Shown: piece by piece, positions 44,495-52,360 of the stretch
How the letters are laid out: every line of letters begins with the position of its first letter
Position numbering within the stretch: position 1 is the first letter of the stretch
Source of the DNA: Caulobacter segnis
Lineage (GTDB): Bacteria > Pseudomonadota > Alphaproteobacteria > Caulobacterales > Caulobacteraceae
Direction: 5' to 3'
Assembly: GCF_023935105.1 (NCBI RefSeq)
Contig: NZ_CP096040.1
Coordinates: 4,755,001-4,819,000, forward strand
Length of the DNA stretch: 64,000 nucleotides
Translations under genes and position numbers: made by a program
The notes under the pieces: model-generated
What the model saw: only the letters and a program-made list of their open reading frames with translations
Told to the model about the DNA's origin: nothing
The model's database searches: none

Positions 44495-45834
44495 CTGCTG
44501 GAGGCTCTGGGCGATCAGGTAGGCGCGGACGCCGTAGCCGGCCATGAACGCCAGCTGGGTCTCGAAGAAGTCGAGCCGTCCCAGCGCTGGGAACTCGTCG
44601 AGCATCAGGAGGAGCTTGTGCTTGCGCTGCTTGGCCGGATCGCCCTCCAGGCGCTCGGTCAGCCGGCGGCCGATCTGGTTGAGCACCAGGCGCACCAGCG
44701 GCTTGGTGCGCGAGATGTCCGACGGCGGGATCACCAGGTAGAGGCTCACCGGCCACGGGGCGTCGACGAGATCGGCGATGCGCCAGTCGCAGGCGGCGGT
44801 CACCGCCGCCACGGTCGGGTCGCGGTAGAGACCCAGGAACGACATCGCCGTCGACAAGACACCGCTGCGTTCGTTCTCGGACTTGTTGAGGACCTCCCGC
44901 GCCGCGCTGGCCACCACGGGGTGGACGCGAGGCGCGTCCGGCGCGCCCAGGTGGTTAGTGGCCATCATCCGCCGCAGCGTGTGGGCGAACGAGCGCTGCG
45001 GGTCCGACAGGAAGGTCGCCACACGGGCGAGGGTCTTTTCCTCCTCGGCGTAGAGGACGTGGAGGATCGCCCCGACCAGGAGGCTGTGGCTGGTCTTTTC
45101 CCAGTGCGACCGACGCTCGAGCGCGCCGTCCGGATCGACCAGCACGTCGGCGATATTCTGAACGTCGCGGACCTCATTGGGTCCCTTGCGCACTCCAGCA
45201 GCGGATTGTAGCGCGCCGAGCGCGGGTCGGTCGGATTGAACAGCAGGCAGTGCGAGAACCGGGCGCGCCAGCCGGCGGTCAGGGTCCAGTTCTCGCCCTT
45301 GATGTCGTGGACCACGCAGCTGCCGAGCCACGACAGCAGGGTCGGCACGACGAGCCCGACACCCTTGCCCGAACGGGTCGGGGCGAAGGCCATGACATGC
45401 TCGGGGCCGTCGTGGCGCAGGTAGCGATCGCCCAGGCGGCCGAGGAACACGCCGCTCGCCCGAAAGAGGCCTGCGGCCGACACCTCGCGGGACGTTGCCC
45501 AACGCGATGAGCCGAAGGTGGTGGCCTGGGCGCTCTGGCGGGCGCGCCACAGCGATCCGGCGATCGCGCAGGCGCAGCCGAAGAAACCGCTGGTCCCGGC
45601 GATCAACCCCGCCCGGTCGAACACGGCCGGCGCATAGGCTTCGTAGTGGAACCACCAGTCGAAGAGCTGCCAGGGACGATAGATCGGCAGGGCGCCCAGC
45701 CTCGTCCAAGGCACGCCCAGTTCGGACTGATAGTCGAGCTGGGCAGCCGCCCACTGAGTGGCGGTCCAAACGCCCAGGATCATGACCGCGAAGACGGCGA
45801 GAACCTGGCCAATGAGGAGTTTGGTGGGCGTCAC
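44495..45834 (-). pseudogene. traG: TraG/VirD4 coupling protein, frameshifted and lacking its C-terminus
   Basis: From ATG 45834 the product has two N-terminal membrane segments (LIGQVLAVFAVMILGVW; the second in AGLIAGTSGFFGCACAIAG), Walker A in AFAPTRSGKGVGLVVPTLLSW, and DIKGENW. At about 45193 a single missing C shifts the frame; adding it gives NPLLEVRKGPNEVRDVQN. The second frame has Walker B LLLMLDEFPALGRLDFFE and AYLIAQSLQQID, after which the gene is fused to the antisense of an AAA ATPase. About the last 150 residues of a normal TraG are absent. The protein would link relaxase-bound DNA to a type IV secretion pore. Confidence 0.9.
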
Positions 45835-45985
45835 CGCGAGGGCTCCGTCGCCCGGCGCAGTACGCGGCGGGGTCGGACGGAGACTCGGTCCGGGGCCTAT
45901 TTTCCCTTAGGTCGGCTAGGCCCGTGCGAGGCGCTGTCACGGCGCAACGCGGCCCCGCGCCATGCCTGGGTTCACGCAACCTTCT

Positions 45986-46062
45986 TTGCGCAAAGAGCTT
46001 CTTTCTTGCGCATTAGCCGACTTAGTTGCGCAATGACCGATTGCGCAACTATAGTTGCGCAA
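45986..46062 (+). promoter_or_regulatory. Array of TTGCGCAA palindromes upstream of the Fic gene
   Basis: Four perfect copies of the palindrome ttgcgcaa lie at 45986-45993, 46026-46033, 46041-46048 and 46055-46062, with a half-match (ttgcgcat) at 46006-46013. Spacings are 20, 20, 15 and 14 bases. The last copy overlaps the Fic start codon. The array sits between divergent traG and Fic genes, as expected of an operator, probably for the Fic protein itself, whose N-terminus is a DNA-binding domain. Confidence 0.8.
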
Positions 46063-47432
46063 TGTCACGCCCAGCGCCCGAAGACCTCGTCGATGCGATC
46101 TTGGCGGCCGTCGCCCCCGAGCCCGCTGGTCTGACCGTCAGTGAGGTCGCGCGGGTTCTTGGGGACGACACCGTGCGGCGGACGCTGCAGTACCGGTTGC
46201 AGCGCCTCGTCGAAACCGGCCGTCTCACCATGAGCGGCAATCGACGCACCGCACGCTATACGATCGCTGTCCCCAGCCGGGACGGCGCGCCGCCCCCCGC
46301 CGAGGTCGTCTCCATCTCGACCGCTGGTCGTGCGGCCCTGGACTATGTGCGCCAGCCTGTGGCCGCTCGGACCCCCGTTGGCTACGATCGCGCCTTTCTC
46401 GCTGGCTACCGTCCCAACGAGACCTTCTACCTCAGCGCTGGCGAGCGCGAACGCCTGGCGCGGATCAGCGCCCACGAGGGTGCCGCCGCGCCCGCCGGCA
46501 CCTACGCCAAGCGGATCCTCGATCGGCTGCTGATCGACCTGGCCTGGAATTCCAGCCGTCTCGAAGGCAATACCTACTCGCTGCTGGATACGCGACGCCT
46601 CATCGACTTTGGCCAGGAGGCTGAAGGCCGGGCTCATCGCGAAGCCCAGATGATCCTGAACCACAAAGACGCCATCGAGTTTCTCGTCCAGTCGGCCGAC
46701 GACATCGGCTTCAACCGCTATACGATCCTCAACCTCCACGCCCTCCTGGCCAACAACCTCTTGGCTGATCCGCAGGCGGTCGGGCGTCTGCGCCACATCG
46801 CCGTCGGCATCGAGCGCTCGGTCTTCCATCCCCTCGAAACGCCGCAGCTGATCGAGGAGTGCTTCGACCAGTTGCTGGCCAGCGCCGAGGCGATCACCGA
46901 TCCGTTCGAGCAAGCCTTCTTCGTGATGGCGCAGCTGCCCTACCTGCAGCCCTTCGACGACGTGAACAAACGCGTCTCGCGCCTGGCCGCCAACATCCCC
47001 CTCGTTCGCGGCAACCTGACGCCGCTGTCGTTCACCGACGTGCCGGACGATCTCTACTCCCAGGCCATGCTGGCGGTTTACGAACGCCGCGAGATCGACC
47101 TGCTGAAGGATGTCTTTCTCTGGGCCTATGAGCGCTCGGCGGCGCGTTATGCCGCCGTCCGTCAATCGGTGGGCGAGCCCGACCCCTTCCGGCTGCGCCA
47201 TCGCCAGGCGCTTCGCGACATGATCGGCGAGGTCGTGCGCCGCGCGCTGGGACGCACGGAGGCCGCTGACTATCTCAAGAGCCAGGCCTTGGTGCTCGCC
47301 GCCCCGGAAGATCGCGAGCAATTGGTCGAGGCCGCCGAGACCGAACTGCTCGCCCTGCATGAAGGCAACTTCGCGCGCTACCAGATCCGCCCAAGCCAGT
47401 ATGAGGCTTGGCGTAAGGTCTGGGCCGCATAG
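46062..47432 (+). CDS. Fic-family protein with N-terminal winged helix and altered catalytic motif
   Basis: 456 residues from ATG 46062. Residues 10-75 form a winged-helix domain (LTVSEVARVLGDDTVRRTLQYRLQRLVETGRLT). The Fic core has the inhibitory motif NSSRLEGN (Glu 168) on the N-terminal side and, in place of the HPFxxGNKR catalytic loop, LQPFDDVNKRVSRLAAN, where the catalytic His is Gln 296 and the Gly is Val. Without the His, AMP transfer as usually described is unlikely, so the protein may work as a regulator. The four palindromes over its start fit autoregulation. It sits between traG and the relaxase, inserted in the conjugation module. Confidence 0.9.
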   Translation: MSRPAPEDLVDAILAAVAPEPAGLTVSEVARVLGDDTVRRTLQYRLQRLVETGRLTMSGNRRTARYTIAVPSRDGAPPPAEVVSISTAGRAALDYVRQPVAARTPVGYDRAFLAGYRPNETFYLSAGERERLARISAHEGAAAPAGTYAKRILDRLLIDLAWNSSRLEGNTYSLLDTRRLIDFGQEAEGRAHREAQMILNHKDAIEFLVQSADDIGFNRYTILNLHALLANNLLADPQAVGRLRHIAVGIERSVFHPLETPQLIEECFDQLLASAEAITDPFEQAFFVMAQLPYLQPFDDVNKRVSRLAANIPLVRGNLTPLSFTDVPDDLYSQAMLAVYERREIDLLKDVFLWAYERSAARYAAVRQSVGEPDPFRLRHRQALRDMIGEVVRRALGRTEAADYLKSQALVLAAPEDREQLVEAAETELLALHEGNFARYQIRPSQYEAWRKVWAA

Positions 47433-47450
47433 GCAGGTGCAGCCATATCC

Positions 47451-47508
47451 GCTCGGACAAACGATGTTGGTTGTAAGCGGACATACAACCAAAATCGGTT
47501 GTCCGAGC
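47451..47508. repeat. Imperfect 25-bp inverted repeat between convergent Fic and relaxase genes
   Basis: Arms 47451-47475 and 47484-47508 pair at 23 of 25 positions (gctcggacaa... / ...ttgtccgagc) around an eight-base loop agcggaca. The right arm ends in the relaxase stop codon. It may be a bidirectional terminator of the two convergent genes or a recombination/transfer site. Confidence 0.85.
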
Positions 47509-49493
47509 TAGGCCAGCGACGGCCCCCGGGTTCGCCCGAACGACCAGCTGATCGACGCGCCGCGCACCACGCCCGTCACCACCTGCCCTTCCCGCCCCTC
47601 CAGCACCGGCCGCCAGGGGACCAGGGTGAACTCGCGGCTCTTCTCGACCAACGCCGTCGGTCCGCCGTTGAGGTCGAGCCGCCGCCGCAGGATCCCCTCG
47701 ACCCGGTCCCCATGCTGGGCCGGCGCATAGGCTAGTCCGGTATCGGCGGCGATGCCGTGCGCGACTGCGGCCCGCTCCATCGCCTCCAGCCGTCGCAACA
47801 TCCCGGCCCGGAACAGGGTTCGATCCCCTTCCTGCTCGGCCAGGTCCTGCTGCAACAGCCATTGGCGGCGCTGAGCCAACGCCTGGCGCGCGGCGCGGCC
47901 AAAGCCGGCGTCGCGCAGTGGCTCGGGCGCCTCGGCGAGCAGCTCGCGGTCCAGCCAGGTCGGCCCCAGCGCCGTGGCCTGACGGTCGAGCGACAGGGCT
48001 GAGAGCACCTCCACGACGACCGGAGCGTCCAGCGCCTTCTTGCGTTCGAAGGCGGCGGCGCGCTCGAGATGGTCGGCCGGGATGATCCAAGTCCCATCCT
48101 CGCCGCGCTCGACGCCGGCCCCGCCTCGCCGCAGCGCCTCCAGCCGCCGCAGATGCGCCTGCGCGAACCCGGCTGTCGCGGCCGGGTCGTGGGCCAGGTG
48201 CAGGTCGAGGCTGTAGCGGCCGTCGTGGGCGGCGGCGACCTGGGCCACCCCATGGTCGGCCGGCCGGGGCTCCAGCGATCGCGGCGCCACACGGACCACC
48301 GCGTCCTCGGGGATCGCGTCGGTCGCGGCCCCGCGCCCGATGTCGACATAGTGGGCCCGGCCATCGACGCCGTCGATGACCAGGAAATGCCGGTCACGGA
48401 TCTCGTCGGCGAGGCCGCGCCGCAGGAGCCGCCCCACCAGAGGACGCTGGTGGGGCGCCCTGGGCTCGAACACCACCCGCGCGTCGACCGCTCGATCGAC
48501 GTCGGCCTCCACCAGTGCGCGATACAGCATCTTCTGGATGTCCCCCCGCTCGCCCATCCTGCGCAACGTCTCCTCCAGGCCATCGGCCAGGCGCCAGGTC
48601 GTCGGCGCGGCCTCGCGGGCCAGCCCCAGGCGCGCGAGAACCTGCAGGCGGCCGGCGCGGGCGGCGTATTGCAGCGGATCGGCGTGGCGCGGCGAGACCA
48701 GGCCCTCGTCGTCGACGGCGGCCAGCAGGCCCCGATCCAGACTGGTCAGGCGCTCAACTTGCGTCTCGCGCGACAGGCGCGCGGCGATCTCCCGGTCGGT
48801 GACGGGACCCAGGTCCAGCGAGACCAGGTCCTGGGCGCGCTCGCGCAGCCCACGCGTCAGGTAATCCCGGGCGATGATCAGGTCGCGGCCCCGGTCGTCG
48901 CGGCCGCGGACCAGGATATGGGTGTGCGGGTGGCCGGTGTTGTGGTGATCGACCGCCACCCAATCGAGCCCCGTCCCAAGGTCGGTCTCCGCCTGACGCA
49001 TCAACCGCCGGGTCAGGTCCTTGAGGTCGTCGTACTCGGCTCCGTCCTCGGCCGAGACGATGAATCGGAACTGGCGCACGTCACCGCCAGCCTGGGCGCG
49101 GTCGAGGAAGGCGCGGCCATCGGCGCGGTTGGTCTCAGGACCATAGAGCTGGCCGGGCGAGCCGTCGCGCATCACCCCGTCGCGCTGGACGTAACGCAGG
49201 TGGGCGCGAGCGGCGGCCAGACCCTTGCCGGCCAGCCGCGGCGCGGAGACCTTGATCACCACGCGGCGGCCACGCAGGCCCGCGCGAGGATCGCCGGCGG
49301 CGAGCGCGGCGGCGACGCCGGCGCCGCGGCCGATGCGGGCGCCGGTGAAGACCCGTCGCCCGGGCGTGCGCCCAAAGCGCCCGCCGCTGGCCAGCATGGC
49401 CGCGCCGAGCACGCGCGACAGATAGGTCCTGGCCCGACCGCCGGCCGCCTTCAGCTTGCCCAGGCGCGGCTCGAACTCATCGTCGCCACTCAT
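47508..49493 (-). CDS. Conjugative relaxase, VirD2-like with DUF3363
   Basis: 661 residues. The N-terminal nickase domain carries RGRRVVIKVSAPRLAGKG, ARAHLRYVQRDGV (candidate Tyr in the Y-containing motif) and the metal-binding DHHNTGHPHTHILVRG near residue 185 (HxH motif). The C-terminal half is the DUF3363 helper region. The family cuts oriT and pilots DNA through a type IV secretion system. It is intact, unlike the traG beside it. The start ATG at 49493 borders a 219-base gap with palindromes that may contain oriT. Confidence 0.92.
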   Translation of the reverse strand: MSGDDEFEPRLGKLKAAGGRARTYLSRVLGAAMLASGGRFGRTPGRRVFTGARIGRGAGVAAALAAGDPRAGLRGRRVVIKVSAPRLAGKGLAAARAHLRYVQRDGVMRDGSPGQLYGPETNRADGRAFLDRAQAGGDVRQFRFIVSAEDGAEYDDLKDLTRRLMRQAETDLGTGLDWVAVDHHNTGHPHTHILVRGRDDRGRDLIIARDYLTRGLRERAQDLVSLDLGPVTDREIAARLSRETQVERLTSLDRGLLAAVDDEGLVSPRHADPLQYAARAGRLQVLARLGLAREAAPTTWRLADGLEETLRRMGERGDIQKMLYRALVEADVDRAVDARVVFEPRAPHQRPLVGRLLRRGLADEIRDRHFLVIDGVDGRAHYVDIGRGAATDAIPEDAVVRVAPRSLEPRPADHGVAQVAAAHDGRYSLDLHLAHDPAATAGFAQAHLRRLEALRRGGAGVERGEDGTWIIPADHLERAAAFERKKALDAPVVVEVLSALSLDRQATALGPTWLDRELLAEAPEPLRDAGFGRAARQALAQRRQWLLQQDLAEQEGDRTLFRAGMLRRLEAMERAAVAHGIAADTGLAYAPAQHGDRVEGILRRRLDLNGGPTALVEKSREFTLVPWRPVLEGREGQVVTGVVRGASISWSFGRTRGPSLA

Positions 49494-49510
49494 GACCGGC
49501 GACCGCGCTC

Positions 49511-49658
49511 AAGGGCGGGTTGGCGCCGGAAGAACCGCAGTCGCATCAACGGCTTGATGCCTATCTGGCGCCAAGACCTGGTAACCGGCGCCAACGCAAC
49601 TCCGCCAAAACCGATGTGCAGACAAAAGCTTACGGCGACACCCCGCAGGGTTGGCGCC
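49511..49658. other. Candidate origin of transfer
   Basis: The gap before the relaxase contains four copies of an 8-bp element: ttggcgcc at 49520-49527 and 49651-49658, and its complement ggcgccaa at 49567-49574 and 49587-49594. Between the first two is a perfect small hairpin gcatcaa-cggc-ttgatgc (49543-49560). The string aagggcg at 49511 resembles the core of IncP/Ti-type nick regions. Location next to the relaxase start supports oriT, but no nick site can be proven by eye. Confidence 0.5.
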
Positions 49659-49712
49659 AGTGCCTTATCTTGCCTTCCCCCTCCCCACAGCCAAGCTTGC
49701 CCCAACGCCCCT

Positions 49713-50342
49713 CTATCGTTCGTCATCGACCGCCCTCCCCGGCCCGCCCGACAGCGGCGCGAACAATGGCGAGACCGGCGGCGATGCGTCGGTTGGCGCG
49801 GCCCCGGAGACTGCGCTCAAGGGATAGAAGAGCCGCGCTCCGGCCAGCATCGCGGGCGGGGTTTCCCGCGTCGGCGACAGGCCCGAGAGCGTGCGGATAT
49901 AGGCTTGCGTCTCGGCCGGCAGCGCCCGTCCGGTCCGCAGGAAATCGGCGTAGCGGGCGGGGCCGGCATTGTAGGCGGCGAATGCGCCGGGGTAGCCGAA
50001 CCGCGCCCGCATCTCCGCCAGATAGGCCGCGCCGGCCAGGATATTGTCGCGCGGATCCTGCGGATCAGGGCCAAGGCCGTGCCGCGCGGCCAGGGCGCGA
50101 TAGGTCGCCGGCATCACCTGCATCAGGCCCATCGCCCCGGCCCTGGAGGTGATCGGCGCGCCGTCCAGGTGGGTGCGCCCACCGCTTTCGGCGGTCATCA
50201 CCGACACGATCCAGGCCTGCGGGACATCGAAGCGCTGGGCCGCCTCGGCGATCCAGACACGCCAGCGCTCGACCCGTGCGGGGGCTGGCGCGACCGCTGG
50301 CGAGGTCTCGACGACCACTGGTGGCGCGGTCAGGGCAGCCAT
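49713..50342 (-). CDS. Lytic transglycosylase of the conjugation module
   Basis: 209 residues from ATG 50342, overlapping traF. Slt-type domain: VSVMTAESGGRTHLDG (catalytic Glu in ESGG), GAMGLMQVMPATY, DPRDNILAGAAYLAEM and AAYNAGP, all in family order. No standard signal peptide is evident. It opens peptidoglycan locally for the transfer apparatus. Confidence 0.92.
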   Translation of the reverse strand: MAALTAPPVVVETSPAVAPAPARVERWRVWIAEAAQRFDVPQAWIVSVMTAESGGRTHLDGAPITSRAGAMGLMQVMPATYRALAARHGLGPDPQDPRDNILAGAAYLAEMRARFGYPGAFAAYNAGPARYADFLRTGRALPAETQAYIRTLSGLSPTRETPPAMLAGARLFYPLSAVSGAAPTDASPPVSPLFAPLSGGPGRAVDDER

Positions 50343-50830
50343 AGCGGGCGCGCCTTGCCGATGATCGCGGTCGCCGGGACCGGTCCGAAATAGCGGCCGT
50401 CGAACGAGTCCGGGGCCGGGTTGACCAGCAGCACCGCGCCATTGGCAAGGCGCTGGCAGCCCTGCCACCCTGGCAGGCGCCGGCCCCGCCGATCGCGCGC
50501 CTTGCGGACCGCCACGACCATGCCGTTGACGAGGATTTCCGGTCCGCGCGCGCAGACCGTGTCGCCGCCGGTCGCCGCCACGGTCTTGAGCAGCGGCACG
50601 TTGGACGGCAGATAGCCGCGCGCCGCCGCCAGGCGCCGGGCGGGATCCGGCGCCCAGGCCAGAACCGTGTCGCCAACCGAGACCACCGCCCCCGGCGTGA
50701 TCCGCCAGAGCCCGATCGGGACGCTGCGCGTGGCGTTCCAGACGAGGCGCGGGGCCGGGTCGAGCAGCCTCGGCAGGGCCAGAGCGATCAGCCCCAGGCC
50801 GCTCGCTGCGAGGACGAAACGCCTAGACAT
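50330..50830 (-). CDS. traF: TraF-type S26 signal peptidase
   Basis: 166 residues with an N-terminal membrane segment (FVLAASGLGLIALALP). The catalytic serine lies in NATRSVPIGLW and the lysine in VPLLKTVAATGGDTVC, as in conjugative TraF peptidases that process the pilin. It overlaps the HTH gene upstream and the transglycosylase downstream. Confidence 0.92.
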   Translation of the reverse strand: MSRRFVLAASGLGLIALALPRLLDPAPRLVWNATRSVPIGLWRITPGAVVSVGDTVLAWAPDPARRLAAARGYLPSNVPLLKTVAATGGDTVCARGPEILVNGMVVAVRKARDRRGRRLPGWQGCQRLANGAVLLVNPAPDSFDGRYFGPVPATAIIGKARPLWLP

Positions 50831-51074
50831 GACGCGCCTCGCCCGCGCCGTTCCGGCGCTCGCCGCTGCGCTGCGACCAGGTGTCGAGGTCGTCGATGTG
50901 ATAGCGGATGAAGCGCCCGTGACGCCGGAAGGCCGGTCCCTGGCCGTGAGCGCGCATGTCCTCCAGGGTGCGCTCGGCGAGGCCGATATAGTGCGCCGCC
51001 TGGGCGGTGTTGAGAAATGGGCTGCCCTTGCGCGCCCGCGCCGCCCGGTTGATCGCGTCGTCTTCGTCCATCAT
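50823..51074 (-). CDS. Small helix-turn-helix (AlpA/excisionase-like) protein
   Basis: 83 residues starting ATG 51074 with AGGAG seven bases upstream. FLNTAQAAHYIGLAERTLEDMRAHGQGPAFRRHGRFIRYHIDDLDTW is a MerR/excisionase-type winged helix common in mobile elements between traF and DUF736. Probably regulates the transfer module. Confidence 0.85.
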   Translation of the reverse strand: MMDEDDAINRAARARKGSPFLNTAQAAHYIGLAERTLEDMRAHGQGPAFRRHGRFIRYHIDDLDTWSQRSGERRNGAGEARHV

Positions 51075-51256
51075 CGTCGTGCTCCTTTGAGGGGCGCGGC
51101 GAGGTGGAGAGGGCTGGGCCGCGCTGGCGCGAGCACAGCCGGTCGCGGGCGTGGGCGGGACGTACGCAAACGCGCGGTCGAAAAACGTTCCCCCTTTCCA
51201 GTTCCGTCAAGCGGGCGAGCACGCCCCCGCGCCGGGTGGCGCGGGGGCGGCGTCGT

Positions 51257-51586
51257 TCAGCCTTCGGGGTTCCAGATCATGGCGAAGACGCTGTCGTCGT
51301 CCTGGCCGGCCGCCCGACCCAGATTGACCTTGTAGGCGCGCGGGCCAAGGTCGGGATGGGCCAGGGTCAGGCTGACGTACTTCTCGCCGGAGACCTGGCC
51401 GATGTTGTCCCAGCCGGCTCCGACATCGATCCCCGAAGCGACCACCCGGTAGTCGGGATGGGCGGACGAGGCCTTGGCGCGGACGGGCAGGACATCGATC
51501 TCGGTCCGGATGTTGAGGGTGTGAAGCGGGCCCTTGTAGGCGCCGGTTTCGGTATTGAGGGTGAGGTAGCCCATGACGGTGGACAT
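51257..51586 (-). CDS. DUF736 protein
   Basis: 109 residues from ATG 51586 (MSTVMGYLTLNTETGAYKGPLHTL). The family is a small beta-rich protein nearly always found in alphaproteobacterial conjugative elements; function unknown. The C-terminus SVFAMIWNPEG is typical. A second, decayed copy lies in inverted orientation about 300 bases away. Confidence 0.92.
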   Translation of the reverse strand: MSTVMGYLTLNTETGAYKGPLHTLNIRTEIDVLPVRAKASSAHPDYRVVASGIDVGAGWDNIGQVSGEKYVSLTLAHPDLGPRAYKVNLGRAAGQDDDSVFAMIWNPEG

Positions 51587-51892
51587 GGCGGGGTTCCTTC
51601 GAGGTTCGCGTCGGGGCCGATCCCCGGCGACAGCGCCCGTCATGGGCGGACCGGACCGCCATGACCCGAAGGCCCTTGGGCCGGAGGGCCGCAGCGCAGC
51701 GGAGGACCCGAGCCCGGCGCTTTTTTGAGGCGAAGCGGCCGCGAGGAGCCGCGCCCCCTTTCTTGGGGGGCGGCGGGGAAAAAAGCGCCGGGCGACGGTT
51801 CAAGGCGGGCCGGGCCGGCCATAGGGTTCAAGCCATCGTCTGGGGTTCGTCGGCGACGTGGATCTCGACAGGAACCCCGCCCTGTCCACCGT
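51587..51892. other. Spacer between the two DUF736 copies
   Basis: About 300 bases with no convincing gene. Short frames on both strands mirror each other only in part. The stretch next to the pseudogene (aaccccgcc) repeats the leader of the intact copy, so the duplication extends slightly upstream of the gene. Confidence 0.5.
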
Positions 51893-52203
51893 CATGGGCT
51901 ACTCGCCCTCAATACCGAAACCGGCGCCTACAAGGGTCCGCTTCACACCCACGGCCTCCGCCGCGCCCGTCCGCCCGGCCACGCCAAGGTCTCGCCCGCC
52001 CATCCCGACTACCGGGTGGTCGCCTCGGGGATCGATGTCGGAGCCGGCTGGGGCAATATCGGCCAGGTCTCCGGCGAGAAGGACGTCAGCCTGACCTGGC
52101 CCATCCCGACCTTGGCCCGCGCGCCTACAAGGTCAATCTGGGTCGGGCGGCCGGCCAGGACGACGACAGCGTCTTCGCCATGATCTGGAACCCCGAAGGC
52201 TGA
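51893..52203 (+). pseudogene. Decayed inverted copy of the DUF736 gene
   Basis: The sequence matches the intact gene on the opposite strand: STVMGY at the start, LNTETGAYKGPLHT, HPDYRVVASGIDVGAGW.NIGQVSGEK, and an identical end RAYKVNLGRAAGQDDDSVFAMIWNPEG. The start codon is changed to CTG and several small deletions shift the frame three times. It forms a long inverted repeat with 51257-51586. Confidence 0.9.
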
Positions 52204-52360
52204 ACCACGCCGCCCAGCCATCCGGCGCGGGGGCTTGTTCGCCCGCTCCGCCGCGCACATCCCACAAGCAAAGCCGCTCCCGCGCGAGGGCGAAGCCGCG
52301 GTGCGCCAGGATTGGCGCGGTCGACCAGCGCCAGGCTGACCCGGCGCTGGAAGGGCGGGA

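Noticed and set aside
44500..45211. Continuation of the AAA ATPase frame to base 45211
   Set aside because: After the fusion point the frame reads the antisense of traG, so the translated tail is not a protein domain.
48069..50393. 774-residue open frame antisense to the relaxase and transglycosylase
   Set aside because: It crosses three genes with clear domains on the other strand and has no recognisable product.
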